A stretch of 64,000 nt of DNA from Oscillospiraceae bacterium (lineage in GTDB: Bacteria; Bacillota; Clostridia; Oscillospirales; Oscillospiraceae), in NCBI GenBank assembly GCA_017469795.1, contig JAFUFT010000039.1, positions 1 to 64,000 of the forward strand. Reading direction: 5' to 3'. Made by a program: the position numbers and the translations under genes. Below the pieces are notes generated by a model. The model saw only the letters and a list, made by a program, of their open reading frames with translations. It ran no database searches and was not told the origin of the DNA. Of the stretch, positions 49,441 to 58,257 are shown one piece after another (within the stretch, counting starts at the first letter, position 1; every line of letters starts with the position of its first letter).

Positions 49441-52400
49441 TTATTCAGCTTCCACTGTGAAGTCTCCCGATGCCAGGAGTCCGCCGTCAAAGTAGATCTC
49501 CAACGTATAGGAGCCGGGCTTCTGCGGCATATCCGGCAGGTCGCCGGTGTGTCGGGCGGTGGTCCAGGAACCGGACCAGGTCCGGCCGGGATCGTCGTTC
49601 CGGTACACATACACGGGGGTTCCGTCGGCGTTGCGGACGACATAGAGCGTACGGACGGTTTTATCATCATCCGTGGCCTCGTAATCGACCTGGACCGCGA
49701 AGGCCAGATGCTGATTCGGGGTGAAGGAATCCGTCTCGTTCTCCAGTCCGTCCGGGTTGTCCTCCAATGCGTAAAGAGTCAGTTCCGCGCCCGATGCCTC
49801 ATATTCGGTAAAGTCGGGGGCTTCGTCCGTCACGCAGATGGTCTCCGCCGTACCGCCCACCTGAAGATCGTCGGCAGTCTGAACGGCGATGGTATATTCC
49901 GCCTCGGGGACCAGATTCTTCAGTGTCACGGAATTGGTGTCAGAGGTGACAAGCGTTGCTGTCACGGGATTCTCCGAACGGTAGTTATAGGAGATGCTCC
50001 ACTCCTTGGGCGTGATGTCGCTGGTGTACTCCCACTTGACCTCGATTTCGCCGTCGTCATTGAGCTCGCTGGTGATCTCGGAGATCGTCACAGTGGGGAT
50101 GTTGACGTTAATGGTATTCAGCTCCGTGGGCTTGAGAGAGGGGCAGTTCAGGGTGATGGTGTAGGTCACTCCTGGCTCCAGACCGTCCAGCGTACACTCT
50201 GTACCGCTGATTTCCTGCGTGGTGGAGGAGTTGTCCGTTCCCTCACAGGTCACAGTCCAGGTGTTGGGTACCGTGCCGGAGTAGGACCACTGGACGGTGG
50301 CGCTGTTGACGGTGATCGTGGTGGAGTCAAAGGAGCTCAGCTCCGTATAGCCCTGGGTGGTGAATTCGCAGGATGTGGTTCCGCCAAGCTGATCTCCGTC
50401 GCCCCGGGCGATGGTTGCGGTGTAGTGGGTATCGGGAGTCAGGCCGTCCACATGGATCGCCTGAGAAGCGTCCCGCGCGGTGACGTTGACCACGTCGCCG
50501 TTATCGCCGGTGCAGGTGATGACCCAGCTTTCCGGCTGGTCGCCGGTACCGCTGATCACCAGATCGGCGCTTACTGCGGAGAGACTGGAAGCGGCAAACC
50601 CGGTGAGATTCGTCATCTGGGCGGTTTTTGCTTCCACGGACTTGCTGCCCAGCAGAAGCTTGCCATCGGTGGATTTCATGGTGAAGGTGTAAGTGGTGCT
50701 GGGATTCAGACCGGTAAAGGTCGCGCCGCCGGCGCCGATGGCTTCCCGGGCAACTTCGCCCGCTGCAGTAGAGCAGACAACCTCCATCGCAGAGCCATTT
50801 TTGCGGTCCGCTTTTACCTGTACGGAGGAGGACGAAAGCACTTCTGTGCGCATGTTGCTGACAGTGTCGGTCTTGAAGGTATATCCGGCGAACGCGCCGC
50901 CTGCCAGGACCAGCAGAACAATGACTGCAATCAGCGCCTTCTTCCATGCGCTGGAGGTGTCGTCATAGTCGTCATCGTAATCGTCGTAATCGTCATCCTC
51001 GTCGTATCCGTCGTCATAGGAGTCTTCATCCTCGTCTTCCTCGTCCTCGTCGTCCACCGGCTCCGGCTCCGGCTGACGCTTTTTGCGGAAGATGCCGCGG
51101 GAGACCGGGACGGGTGCGGGGATCTCTTCGGGCTCCGGTTCCGGCTCCTCGATTTCGTCCGGGACCGGGGACTCGGGGCTTGGCTCGGACAACGGCAGTT
51201 CTACCGAAAAGTCAGTCTCCTCGGGAACGGCTGCTTCCGCCTCGTAATCCGGTACGACTCTGGAATCGGCGGAATCCACGAACTGCGTATCCTCGGGCAG
51301 GGATTCCTCTGTCTCATATCCCGGGACGGTGACGGTGTTGCCGCTGGAGTCCATGGACAGGACTTCAAGACCGGGAGCGGTCCGAATGGAGGCCAGGAAG
51401 TCCTCCACGGAGATCTCGCCGGAGGTCGGGACCAGCAGATCGTCATCGGAAATATCATTCAAAGAGAATTTGATGGTTTCCTCCGGAACCTCTTCCGCCT
51501 CCGGAGCCTCCGGAGCAGCATCCTCCGGCTGGGCATCAGACACAGCTGGCTCTTCGGCAAAATCCTCCACGGCGGGGAACAGCTGGGTTGCCTCATCGGG
51601 AATCGGTTCGGCGGAGGGTTCCGAATCCACAGTGAATTCGGGTTCGGTTTCCGGTACGGCAGGAACAGCCTCGTCCTGCGGCACCGTTTCGACGATTTTT
51701 GTCTCGTCCGAATCGGCGGCGGAGACTTCTGCGTCGGCCTCTTTCTCTGACTCTGCAGACTGGCCGGCCTCCACGGCGGCGGCAATCACGGACACGTCCA
51801 CCGAGGAGTCGTCCTCTGCGGGAGGCGGAGGCGGAACCAGGGGGTCATCGGTCACGTTCCCGCGCTGGAGATAGAGGATCAGAGCCTGCTTCATCTCAGA
51901 GGGGTCCTGATACCGGTCGTCCGGATCGTAGGCGCAGGCCTTGAGAATGATCTCGGAAAGGGCGAGATCCGCATAGGCGGGGGCAGGAAGCTCCTCCGCC
52001 GTCCGTTCAAACATGTCACCCTCGTGGTCGGGAAATGCGTAGCCGTTGTAGATCTCGTAAAGAATCATGCCGACGCTGTAAATGTCCATGTTTGCGGACA
52101 GGGAAGCGTCCTCCGGGATTACTTCCGGCGCGGTGTATTCTGTAATCAGCTGATCGGGCATGGAGGTGTAGCTCAGCTCGCTGTTCTGTACGACGCCCAA
52201 ATCGCCCAGCAGGAAGTGGCTGTCGCTGAAGAACACGTTGTTCGGCCGGATGTCCTTGTGGACCAGACCGGCGGAGCGAAGCTGTTCCAACGCGCTGCAC
52301 AGGTCTATGGCAAGATTGACGGCATGAAGCTTGGTCAGCGAATTCTTCACCAGATATTCCGGCAGGCTCCGGCAAAAATCCTCCAGCAAGTAAACGTCAA

Positions 52401-52737
52401 ATCCGATCCCGATGATCTTCTGATCCACCTGATAGCCGCGGAACTTCAGAAGGTTGGAACCGCTCTCAATGCCGTTAAGCGTCAGAATCTCAGATTTGAT
52501 CTCCTGTACCAGAGAGTTGTAGTATTTCTGTGCATCCGCTTCGCTGGAAACGGCGCCGGCAAAAATCAGCGCTTTTGTCTGCGCGTCGTTGGCGGGAATG
52601 GAGATGTGCTTTAAGGCGAGCTTTTTTCCATCCAGCCGCCGGGTGACCTGATAGACTGTACCATTCGGGCCGCGGCCGATCTCACGGTCCACCGACATGT
52701 TGGTCAGCAAAGGGATCACTCGTTTTGGATCAATCAA
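49441..52737 (-). CDS. Transmembrane Ser/Thr protein kinase with extracellular fibronectin-like repeats
   Basis: A ~1098-aa membrane kinase. The cytoplasmic N-terminal Hanks-type kinase has a GRGPNGTVYQV glycine loop, LALKHI lysine, LVHKDIRPNNVFF catalytic loop, GDLGV in place of DFG, and TAPEV. A long acidic Pro/Glu linker ends in a run of Asp/Glu/Tyr. One membrane helix follows (ALIAVIVLLVLAGGAFAGYTF), then ~480 residues of beta-rich repeats of fibronectin III type, with recurring GLTPDTHYTATI / GLEPGVTYTITL / NLVPEAEYTIAV edges. The start is probably TTG 52737 because GGGAGGT lies six bases before it; an in-frame ATG at 52752 overlaps that site. No PASTA repeats and no adjacent phosphatase. 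Confidence 0.88.
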   Translation of the reverse strand: MIDPKRVIPLLTNMSVDREIGRGPNGTVYQVTRRLDGKKLALKHISIPANDAQTKALIFAGAVSSEADAQKYYNSLVQEIKSEILTLNGIESGSNLLKFRGYQVDQKIIGIGFDVYLLEDFCRSLPEYLVKNSLTKLHAVNLAIDLCSALEQLRSAGLVHKDIRPNNVFFSDSHFLLGDLGVVQNSELSYTSMPDQLITEYTAPEVIPEDASLSANMDIYSVGMILYEIYNGYAFPDHEGDMFERTAEELPAPAYADLALSEIILKACAYDPDDRYQDPSEMKQALILYLQRGNVTDDPLVPPPPPAEDDSSVDVSVIAAAVEAGQSAESEKEADAEVSAADSDETKIVETVPQDEAVPAVPETEPEFTVDSEPSAEPIPDEATQLFPAVEDFAEEPAVSDAQPEDAAPEAPEAEEVPEETIKFSLNDISDDDLLVPTSGEISVEDFLASIRTAPGLEVLSMDSSGNTVTVPGYETEESLPEDTQFVDSADSRVVPDYEAEAAVPEETDFSVELPLSEPSPESPVPDEIEEPEPEPEEIPAPVPVSRGIFRKKRQPEPEPVDDEDEEDEDEDSYDDGYDEDDDYDDYDDDYDDTSSAWKKALIAVIVLLVLAGGAFAGYTFKTDTVSNMRTEVLSSSSVQVKADRKNGSAMEVVCSTAAGEVAREAIGAGGATFTGLNPSTTYTFTMKSTDGKLLLGSKSVEAKTAQMTNLTGFAASSLSAVSADLVISGTGDQPESWVITCTGDNGDVVNVTARDASQAIHVDGLTPDTHYTATIARGDGDQLGGTTSCEFTTQGYTELSSFDSTTITVNSATVQWSYSGTVPNTWTVTCEGTDNSSTTQEISGTECTLDGLEPGVTYTITLNCPSLKPTELNTINVNIPTVTISEITSELNDDGEIEVKWEYTSDITPKEWSISYNYRSENPVTATLVTSDTNSVTLKNLVPEAEYTIAVQTADDLQVGGTAETICVTDEAPDFTEYEASGAELTLYALEDNPDGLENETDSFTPNQHLAFAVQVDYEATDDDKTVRTLYVVRNADGTPVYVYRNDDPGRTWSGSWTTARHTGDLPDMPQKPGSYTLEIYFDGGLLASGDFTVEAE
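50966..51060 (-). repeat. Low-complexity acidic stretch in the kinase gene
   Basis: Repeats of GTC, ATC and CTC triplets encode a run of Asp, Glu and Tyr residues directly inside the membrane helix. This is a slippage-prone tract. Confidence 0.75.
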
Positions 52738-52889
52738 AGTAAAACCTCCCATTCAGAGGAAATCCTATGCGAATGTGTATTCGAAAAGCCGAAACACGCA
52801 TAGTTTGTCTATTCTGCTCTATTCTACGTTATTTTTCAAAAAAAAGCAACATGATTTCCGTTCATATTATTGGAAATTTCAGAATAAAA

Positions 52890-52919
52890 GGAAGAGCCGA
52901 TCTGATGATCGGCTCTTCC
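52890..52919 (-). terminator. Terminator after tRNA-Leu
   Basis: 13-bp perfect stem GGAAGAGCCGATC / GATCGGCTCTTCC with a four-base loop; the minus strand continues TTTTATT. Confidence 0.9.
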
Positions 52920-52928
52920 CCTGCGTCA

Positions 52929-53015
52929 TGGTGCGGATGGCGGGACTCGAACCCGCACGCCCAATCGAGCACCAGCACCTCAAGCTGGCCAGTCTACCTA
53001 TTCCAGCACATCCGC
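52929..53015 (-). tRNA. tRNA-Leu (anticodon GAG), CCA encoded
   Basis: The minus strand folds as a class II tRNA with acceptor GCGGATG / CATCCGC, an anticodon stem CCAGC-TTGAGGT-GCTGG giving anticodon GAG, a long variable arm (TGCTCGATTGGGCGT region) and the T-arm GCGGGTTCGAGTCCCGC. The discriminator is A and the CCA end is encoded. It reads CUC and CUU leucine codons. Confidence 0.95.
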
Positions 53016-53031
53016 AAATATCAGCTTGATT

Positions 53032-53059
53032 ATTATAACACAGCATTTCCGTTTGTCAA
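53032..53059 (-). promoter_or_regulatory. Promoter for tRNA-Leu
   Basis: On the minus strand TTGACA (53059-53054) and TATAAT (53037-53032) are separated by 16 bases. Confidence 0.88.
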
Positions 53060-53100
53060 CCGCAATTTTGCTTTTTTCCGGAAGTGGAAAAGATTAAGCG

Positions 53101-53129
53101 TTGCAAAATCTGATGTTTTCTGATAGAAT
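53101..53129 (+). promoter_or_regulatory. Promoter for rsmE
   Basis: TTGCAA (53101-53106) and TAGAAT (53124-53129) are separated by 17 bases, divergent from the tRNA promoter. Confidence 0.75.
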
Positions 53130-53168
53130 ACCGTCATATGCAGTAATATGCCCGGAAAGGCAGGAGGG

Positions 53169-53903
53169 ATGACTTTGCCCCGTTTTTTTCTGGATCAGGA
53201 TCAGATCAGAAATCGTTTTATTGTCCTGACCGGTGAGCAGGCCGCCCATATGAAAGTCCTTCGCATGAGAGAAGGAGAACTCGTCACAGTCTGTAATGGA
53301 AGCGGAACAGACTACCGCTGCCGGATCTCGGATGTCAGCGCTGATCAGGTCTGCCTGGTGGTGGAGCATGAAGAGCCCTCCGATGCAGAGGCCTGCGTGT
53401 CTGTCTCTGTCTACATGGCCTACGCCAAAGGGGATAAGCTTGAGCATGTGATCCAGAAGGCGACGGAGTTAGGCGCCGCCGAGATTCTGGCGTTCCCCAG
53501 CAGCCGCTGTGTGGTCAGGCTCGACGGAAAGACCAGAGAGAAAAAACTCGCCCGGTGGCAGAAGATCGCCGCATCCGCTGCGGAGCAGTCCGGGCGGGGC
53601 ATGATCCCGGCGGTTTACGCGCTGGACAGCTATGAGGCCGCGCTCGGCCGGGCCGCTCAGGCGGAGACCGCGCTGTTTTTTTATGAAAATGAACAGAGCC
53701 ATACACTCTCCTCCGCGCTGTCTGCCAAACTGACTAGCGTGGCCCTGATCACCGGTCCCGAGGGCGGATTCACCGAAGCGGAGGTCGATTCGGCCCGAGA
53801 CCACGGTATGCAGATCTGTACCCTGGGCAAGCGGATCCTGCGCTGTGAGACGGCGCCGCTGTGCGCCCTTTCTGCGGTGATGTTTGCCGCGGGAGAGTAT
53901 TGA
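53169..53903 (+). CDS. rsmE: 16S rRNA (uracil(1498)-N3)-methyltransferase
   Basis: SPOUT-class methyltransferase, 244 aa. An N-terminal PUA-like domain (RFFLDQDQIRNRFIVLTGEQAAHMKVLRMREGE) is followed by the SPOUT domain with the trefoil-knot residues ALITGPEGGFTEAEVD and LGKRILRCETAPLCAL. GGAGGG lies just upstream of ATG 53169; the earlier ATG at 53148 is unlikely. It is the first gene after a divergent promoter pair shared with tRNA-Leu. Confidence 0.93.
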   Translation: MTLPRFFLDQDQIRNRFIVLTGEQAAHMKVLRMREGELVTVCNGSGTDYRCRISDVSADQVCLVVEHEEPSDAEACVSVSVYMAYAKGDKLEHVIQKATELGAAEILAFPSSRCVVRLDGKTREKKLARWQKIAASAAEQSGRGMIPAVYALDSYEAALGRAAQAETALFFYENEQSHTLSSALSAKLTSVALITGPEGGFTEAEVDSARDHGMQICTLGKRILRCETAPLCALSAVMFAAGEY

Positions 53904-53940
53904 TATTGTAAATTGTTTCTGAATAGCAAGGTGAAAATAC

Positions 53941-56874
53941 ATGAGTTTGAGAATCGGGATCGACGTGGGTTCCACGACGGTCAAAGTGATTGTACTTGAC
54001 GAGCAGGATCGGCTCCTGTACCGGTCCTATGAGCGCCATTTTTCCATGGTCCGGGAGAAGACCTGCGAGCTGCTGCAGCGGACGGAGGATCTGCTGAAGG
54101 GGCAGCGCGTCCGCGCGGTGATTACAGGCTCTGCGGGTCTCGGTCTGGCCAAAAGCGCGAACGTCAACTTTGTCCAGGAAGTGTTTGCCACTGCGGAGGC
54201 GGTGGAGAAGTACATTCCCGACACGGACGCGGTGATCGAGCTGGGCGGTGAGGATGCGAAGATCATATTCTTCGGCGGCGCGCTGGAGGAGCGTATGAAC
54301 GGCTCCTGCGCCGGCGGCACCGGCGCCTTTATCGATCAGATGGCAACGCTGGTGGGTGTGACCGCCGACGAACTGGACCGTCTGAGCCTCGGATATGAGA
54401 AGATCTACCCCATTGCGTCCCGCTGCGGCGTGTTTGCCAAATCCGACATCCAGCCGATCCTGAATCAGGGCGCGCGCAAGGAGGATGTGGCCGCATCCAT
54501 TTTCCAGGCGGTTGTGGATCAGACGGTGGCCGGTCTGGCCCAGGGACGCGATATTGCCGGAAAAGTCGTTTTTCTCGGCGGACCGCTCCACTTCCTGCAG
54601 GGACTGAGGAACCGTTTCCAGGAGAGCCTGGAACTGGATGACGAGCATGCGGTGTTCCCGGAAAACGGCGACTGCTTTGCGGCCATCGGCGCTGGCCTCT
54701 GCGCGGAAGGGTATGAGCCGGAGCTGTATGAGGACGTTCTGGAGCGCCTTCAGAAGTCCGTGGAGGACCGTGGCAATACCCAGACCATGGAGGCTCTGTT
54801 TGCCTCCCAGGAGGAGTATGACGCATTCCTGGCCCGGCACAATTCGAAAAAGCCGCCGGAGGTGGATGTTTCTACCTATACCGGCAAGGCGTATCTTGGC
54901 ATTGACGCCGGATCCACGACTACTAAGCTCTGTCTGGTGGCGCCGGACGGCGGACTGCTGTATACATACTATAGCTCCAACCGGGGCAATCCGGTGTCCG
55001 TGATTCTGGAGCAGCTCCATGAAATCTATAAAATCTGCGGCGACCGGATCACCATTGCCGGCAGTGCTGTCACCGGCTACGGCGAGGACCTGATCTCCTC
55101 CGCGTTCCAGGTGGATGCGGGCCTGGTGGAGACGGTGGCGCATTTCCGGGCGGCTTCCCACTTTTCTCCCGGCGTTGATTTCATCATCGACATCGGCGGA
55201 CAGGATATGAAGTGCTTCAAGATCCGGAACAACGCCGTGGATTCCATCATGCTCAACGAGGCCTGCTCCTCCGGCTGCGGCAGCTTTATTGAGACCTTTG
55301 CCAAAGCGCTGGGCTATTCCATTGCGGACTTCTCCAAGATGGGCCTGATGGCGAAGCATCCTGTGAATCTGGGCTCCAGATGCACCGTGTTCATGAATTC
55401 CTCTGTCAAGCAGGCTCAGAAGGACGGCGCGACAGTGGAGGATATCTCGGCCGGACTGTCCATCTCGATCGTGAAGAACGCAGTCTATAAGGTCATCCGT
55501 GCGGCTTCCGCCGACGACCTCGGCAGGAATATCGTGGTGCAGGGCGGCACGTTCCTCAATGACGCGGTGCTCCGGGCTTTTGAGCTGGAGCTGGGCCGGA
55601 ACGTGACCCGGCCGACTATTGCCGGACTCATGGGAGCCTACGGCGCCGCCCTCTACGCCATGGACCTGGGACTGGACAAATCCGGCATCCTGACGGAGGA
55701 GGAGCTGGAATCCTTTACGCATAAAGCCAATCCCTCCACCTGTCACGGCTGCACGAACCATTGCTCCCTGACGATCAACCTCTTTGACGGCGGCCGCAGG
55801 TTCATTTCCGGCAACCGCTGCTCCAAGCCCCTTGGAAAAAAGAAGATCGCCATGCCGGACATGGTGAACTATAAATATCAGAAGCTCCGCGCCCTGAACG
55901 GAACGGGGGTGGGTGACGGCTCCCGGGGCCGGATCGGGATCCCCTTCGGGCTGAATATGTATGAAAACCTGCCCTTCTGGTTTGCGCTGTTCACGAAGCT
56001 CAACTTCGAGGTGGTCCTTTCGCCGGAATCCTCCCGCGGGATCTATCTCAAGGGCCAGAAGACCATCCCCTCCGATACGGTCTGCTACCCAGCCAAACTG
56101 CTCCACGGCCATGTGGAGGCGCTGGTAGAGGAGGGCGTAGACGCCATCTGGTATCCCTGTATGTCCTACAACAACGACGAGGGGATCGGGGACAACCACT
56201 ATAACTGCCCGGTGGTGGCTTACTATCCGGAACTGCTAGCGGCCAACCTGCCGTCCCTGCAGCGGGTCAGGTTCCTGGATCCCTATGTGGGACTCTGGCG
56301 GCGCAAGGACTGCGCCAAACGGCTCTCGGAGCTGTTCCTGAAGGAGTTCGGCGTCCCGAAAAAGGAGACTGCCGCCGCTGTGAAAGAGGCCTACGGTGCC
56401 TATGATGCCTATGTGGAGGATATCCACAGAACCGGAGACGAATACATTCAGAAGGCGAGGGAGGAAGGCCGCTCCATTATTGTGGTCGCCGGCCGGCCAT
56501 ATCATATCGACCCGGAGATCAACCACGGCATCAATGACCTGATCACGTCCTTTGGGTTCGTTCTCATCACAGAGGACTGCCTCAGCTACCGGATGGGGTA
56601 TGAACCCCGGACGGTGCTCAACCAGTGGACCTTCCAGAGCCGGATGTACAATGCGGCCCGCTATATCGCCACCCAGAAGGATATGCAGATGGTCCAGCTC
56701 GTCTCCTTCGGCTGCGGAACGGACGCCATCACCACGGACGAGCTGCGGACGATTCTCGAATCCAACGGAAAACTCTATACCCAGCTGAAGATCGATGACA
56801 TCTCCAATCTGGGCGCCATCAAGATCCGGATCCGTTCACTGATGGCGGCGATGGACGCCAGAAAGGAGGCCTGA
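53941..56874 (+). CDS. 2-hydroxyacyl-CoA dehydratase activase-type ATPase (dual ASKHA plus DUF2229)
   Basis: A 977-aa protein with two ASKHA ATPase domains. The first begins LRIGIDVGSTTVKVIVLD and has NGSCAGGTGAFIDQMA; the second begins AYLGIDAGSTTTKLCLV with ACSSGCGSFIETFAKALG, carrying the FeS-ligand cysteines. The C-terminal ~330 residues form a DUF2229-type region (RIGIPFGLNMYENLPFW; DTVCYPAKLLHGHVEAL; VVAGRPYHIDPEINHGINDL). The family relates to activators of 2-hydroxyacyl-CoA dehydratases. In many Firmicutes it is one ~1,400-aa protein; here the last ~430 residues are a separate gene two bases downstream. Confidence 0.9.
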   Translation: MSLRIGIDVGSTTVKVIVLDEQDRLLYRSYERHFSMVREKTCELLQRTEDLLKGQRVRAVITGSAGLGLAKSANVNFVQEVFATAEAVEKYIPDTDAVIELGGEDAKIIFFGGALEERMNGSCAGGTGAFIDQMATLVGVTADELDRLSLGYEKIYPIASRCGVFAKSDIQPILNQGARKEDVAASIFQAVVDQTVAGLAQGRDIAGKVVFLGGPLHFLQGLRNRFQESLELDDEHAVFPENGDCFAAIGAGLCAEGYEPELYEDVLERLQKSVEDRGNTQTMEALFASQEEYDAFLARHNSKKPPEVDVSTYTGKAYLGIDAGSTTTKLCLVAPDGGLLYTYYSSNRGNPVSVILEQLHEIYKICGDRITIAGSAVTGYGEDLISSAFQVDAGLVETVAHFRAASHFSPGVDFIIDIGGQDMKCFKIRNNAVDSIMLNEACSSGCGSFIETFAKALGYSIADFSKMGLMAKHPVNLGSRCTVFMNSSVKQAQKDGATVEDISAGLSISIVKNAVYKVIRAASADDLGRNIVVQGGTFLNDAVLRAFELELGRNVTRPTIAGLMGAYGAALYAMDLGLDKSGILTEEELESFTHKANPSTCHGCTNHCSLTINLFDGGRRFISGNRCSKPLGKKKIAMPDMVNYKYQKLRALNGTGVGDGSRGRIGIPFGLNMYENLPFWFALFTKLNFEVVLSPESSRGIYLKGQKTIPSDTVCYPAKLLHGHVEALVEEGVDAIWYPCMSYNNDEGIGDNHYNCPVVAYYPELLAANLPSLQRVRFLDPYVGLWRRKDCAKRLSELFLKEFGVPKKETAAAVKEAYGAYDAYVEDIHRTGDEYIQKAREEGRSIIVVAGRPYHIDPEINHGINDLITSFGFVLITEDCLSYRMGYEPRTVLNQWTFQSRMYNAARYIATQKDMQMVQLVSFGCGTDAITTDELRTILESNGKLYTQLKIDDISNLGAIKIRIRSLMAAMDARKEA

Positions 56875-56876
56875 GC

Positions 56877-58169
56877 ATGGCACAGCTTGTATATGACAAA
56901 AACGGCCGTCTGCTGTTCACCAAAGAAATGGCGAAGGAGTATACCATCCTGGCGCCGCAGATGCTGCCGGATCACTTTGCCATGCTGGTGAGCATCCTCC
57001 GGGAGGCGGGCTACAATGTGGAAATGCTCAACACCTCCGGACACACGATCCTGGAGGAGGGGCAGAAGTACGTCCACAACGATGCCTGCGTCCCCGCGAT
57101 CCTTGTCATCGGACAGCTGATCGACGCGATTCACCGGGGCGGCTATGACCCCCATAAGGTGGCTCTGTTTATCACCCAGACGGGCGGCGGCTGCCGGGCC
57201 TCCAACTATCTGTATCTGCTCCGGAAGGCGCTGGCCCGGGCGGGGCTGGAATACGTTCCGGTGATCTCCCTGAACCTCTCCGGCCTGGAGAAAAACCCCG
57301 GGTTCAAACTGACGGTCCCGATCCTGCGGAAGGCTGCCTTTGCGATCATCTACGGCGATCTGATGATGAATGTGGGCTGGCAGGTACGTCCCTATGAAGT
57401 GAACCCCGGCGATACGGACCGGTGCCTGGACGAATGCAGGGAATACCTGATCTCGGAGATGCGCGCCGGACGGGGCATGACATTTAAAAGTATGGTGCGG
57501 AACTTTGACCGCATCATTGAGAAATTCAAGGCAGTTCCCGTTTCCGGAAAGGAAAAGGTAAGGGTCGGCGTGGTTGGAGAGATCTATGTGAAGTACTCCC
57601 CGCTGGGCAACAACAACCTTGCCAACTTCCTCCTCAGCGAAGGGGTGGAGCCTGTGATTCCCGGCCTGATGGATTTCATTATTTTCAAGGTCTATAACCG
57701 GGATGTGGACGTGGACCTCTATGGGGGCCTCTGGGCCAAGCAGAAGCTGTGCCGGTTTCTGGAGCGGTATCTGATGAAGTATCAGCACGCTATGATCGAC
57801 GCGCTGAACCGTTCCGGCCGATTCCGCGGTCCCGGGGACTTCAATGATCTGCACAATCTGATCCAGGGATACCTCGGGGACGGCAACAAGATGGGTGAGG
57901 GATGGCTTCTGACGGCGGAAATGCTGGAGCTGATCCATTCCGGCGTTCCGAACATCGTCTGCACCCAGCCCTTCGGCTGCCTGCCCAATCATATCGTCGG
58001 CAAGGGAATGATCCGCCGCCTCAAGGAGGACTATCCCGACTCGAATATCGTGGCCATCGACTATGATCCCGGCGCCACAAAAATCAATCAGGAAAACCGG
58101 ATCAAGCTCATGCTTGCCAACGCCCAGAAACGGCGGCAAATGGCGGAAAAGCAGGCTGCTGCGGTTTAA
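56877..58169 (+). CDS. Dehydratase-like C-terminal partner of the activase (split gene)
   Basis: A 430-aa protein that matches the C-terminal part of the long activase/dehydratase proteins. It has HNDACVPAILVIGQLIDAI, FITQTGGGCRASNYLYLLRKAL, VGVVGEIYVKYSPLGNNNLANFL and NIVCTQPFGCLPNHIVGKGMIRRLK with conserved cysteines that could ligate an FeS cluster. It has its own AAAGGAGG and ATG, so the split looks natural rather than a sequencing error. The sum of the two genes (1,407 aa) equals the usual single protein. A terminator follows. Substrate unknown. Confidence 0.88.
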   Translation: MAQLVYDKNGRLLFTKEMAKEYTILAPQMLPDHFAMLVSILREAGYNVEMLNTSGHTILEEGQKYVHNDACVPAILVIGQLIDAIHRGGYDPHKVALFITQTGGGCRASNYLYLLRKALARAGLEYVPVISLNLSGLEKNPGFKLTVPILRKAAFAIIYGDLMMNVGWQVRPYEVNPGDTDRCLDECREYLISEMRAGRGMTFKSMVRNFDRIIEKFKAVPVSGKEKVRVGVVGEIYVKYSPLGNNNLANFLLSEGVEPVIPGLMDFIIFKVYNRDVDVDLYGGLWAKQKLCRFLERYLMKYQHAMIDALNRSGRFRGPGDFNDLHNLIQGYLGDGNKMGEGWLLTAEMLELIHSGVPNIVCTQPFGCLPNHIVGKGMIRRLKEDYPDSNIVAIDYDPGATKINQENRIKLMLANAQKRRQMAEKQAAAV

Positions 58170-58179
58170 CCGGAATTAG

Positions 58180-58212
58180 AATCCCGCTGGAAAAAATCCA
58201 GCGGGATTTTTT
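58180..58212 (+). terminator. Terminator after the activase pair
   Basis: 12-bp perfect stem AATCCCGCTGGA / TCCAGCGGGATT followed by a T run. Confidence 0.9.
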
Positions 58213-58222
58213 AGCGGAAGGG

Positions 58223-58251
58223 TTGAAATTTGAACGGAATCGTGACATAAT
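58223..58251 (+). promoter_or_regulatory. Promoter for the mgtE leader
   Basis: TTGAAA (58223-58228) and CATAAT (58246-58251) are separated by 17 bases; transcription would start near 58258. Confidence 0.75.
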
Positions 58252-58257
58252 AATTGA

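Noticed and set aside
49375..51750. 791-aa plus-strand frame across the kinase gene
   Set aside because: It is a shadow of the kinase frame, rich in Gly, Arg and Val with no domain.
52697..53123. Plus-strand frames running through the tRNA-Leu region
   Set aside because: They are antisense to a clear tRNA and its promoter and have no start signal.
53770..56199. 809-aa open frame on the minus strand opposite the activase gene
   Set aside because: It is antisense to a clearly conserved dual ATPase gene and shows no recognisable domain or ribosome binding site.
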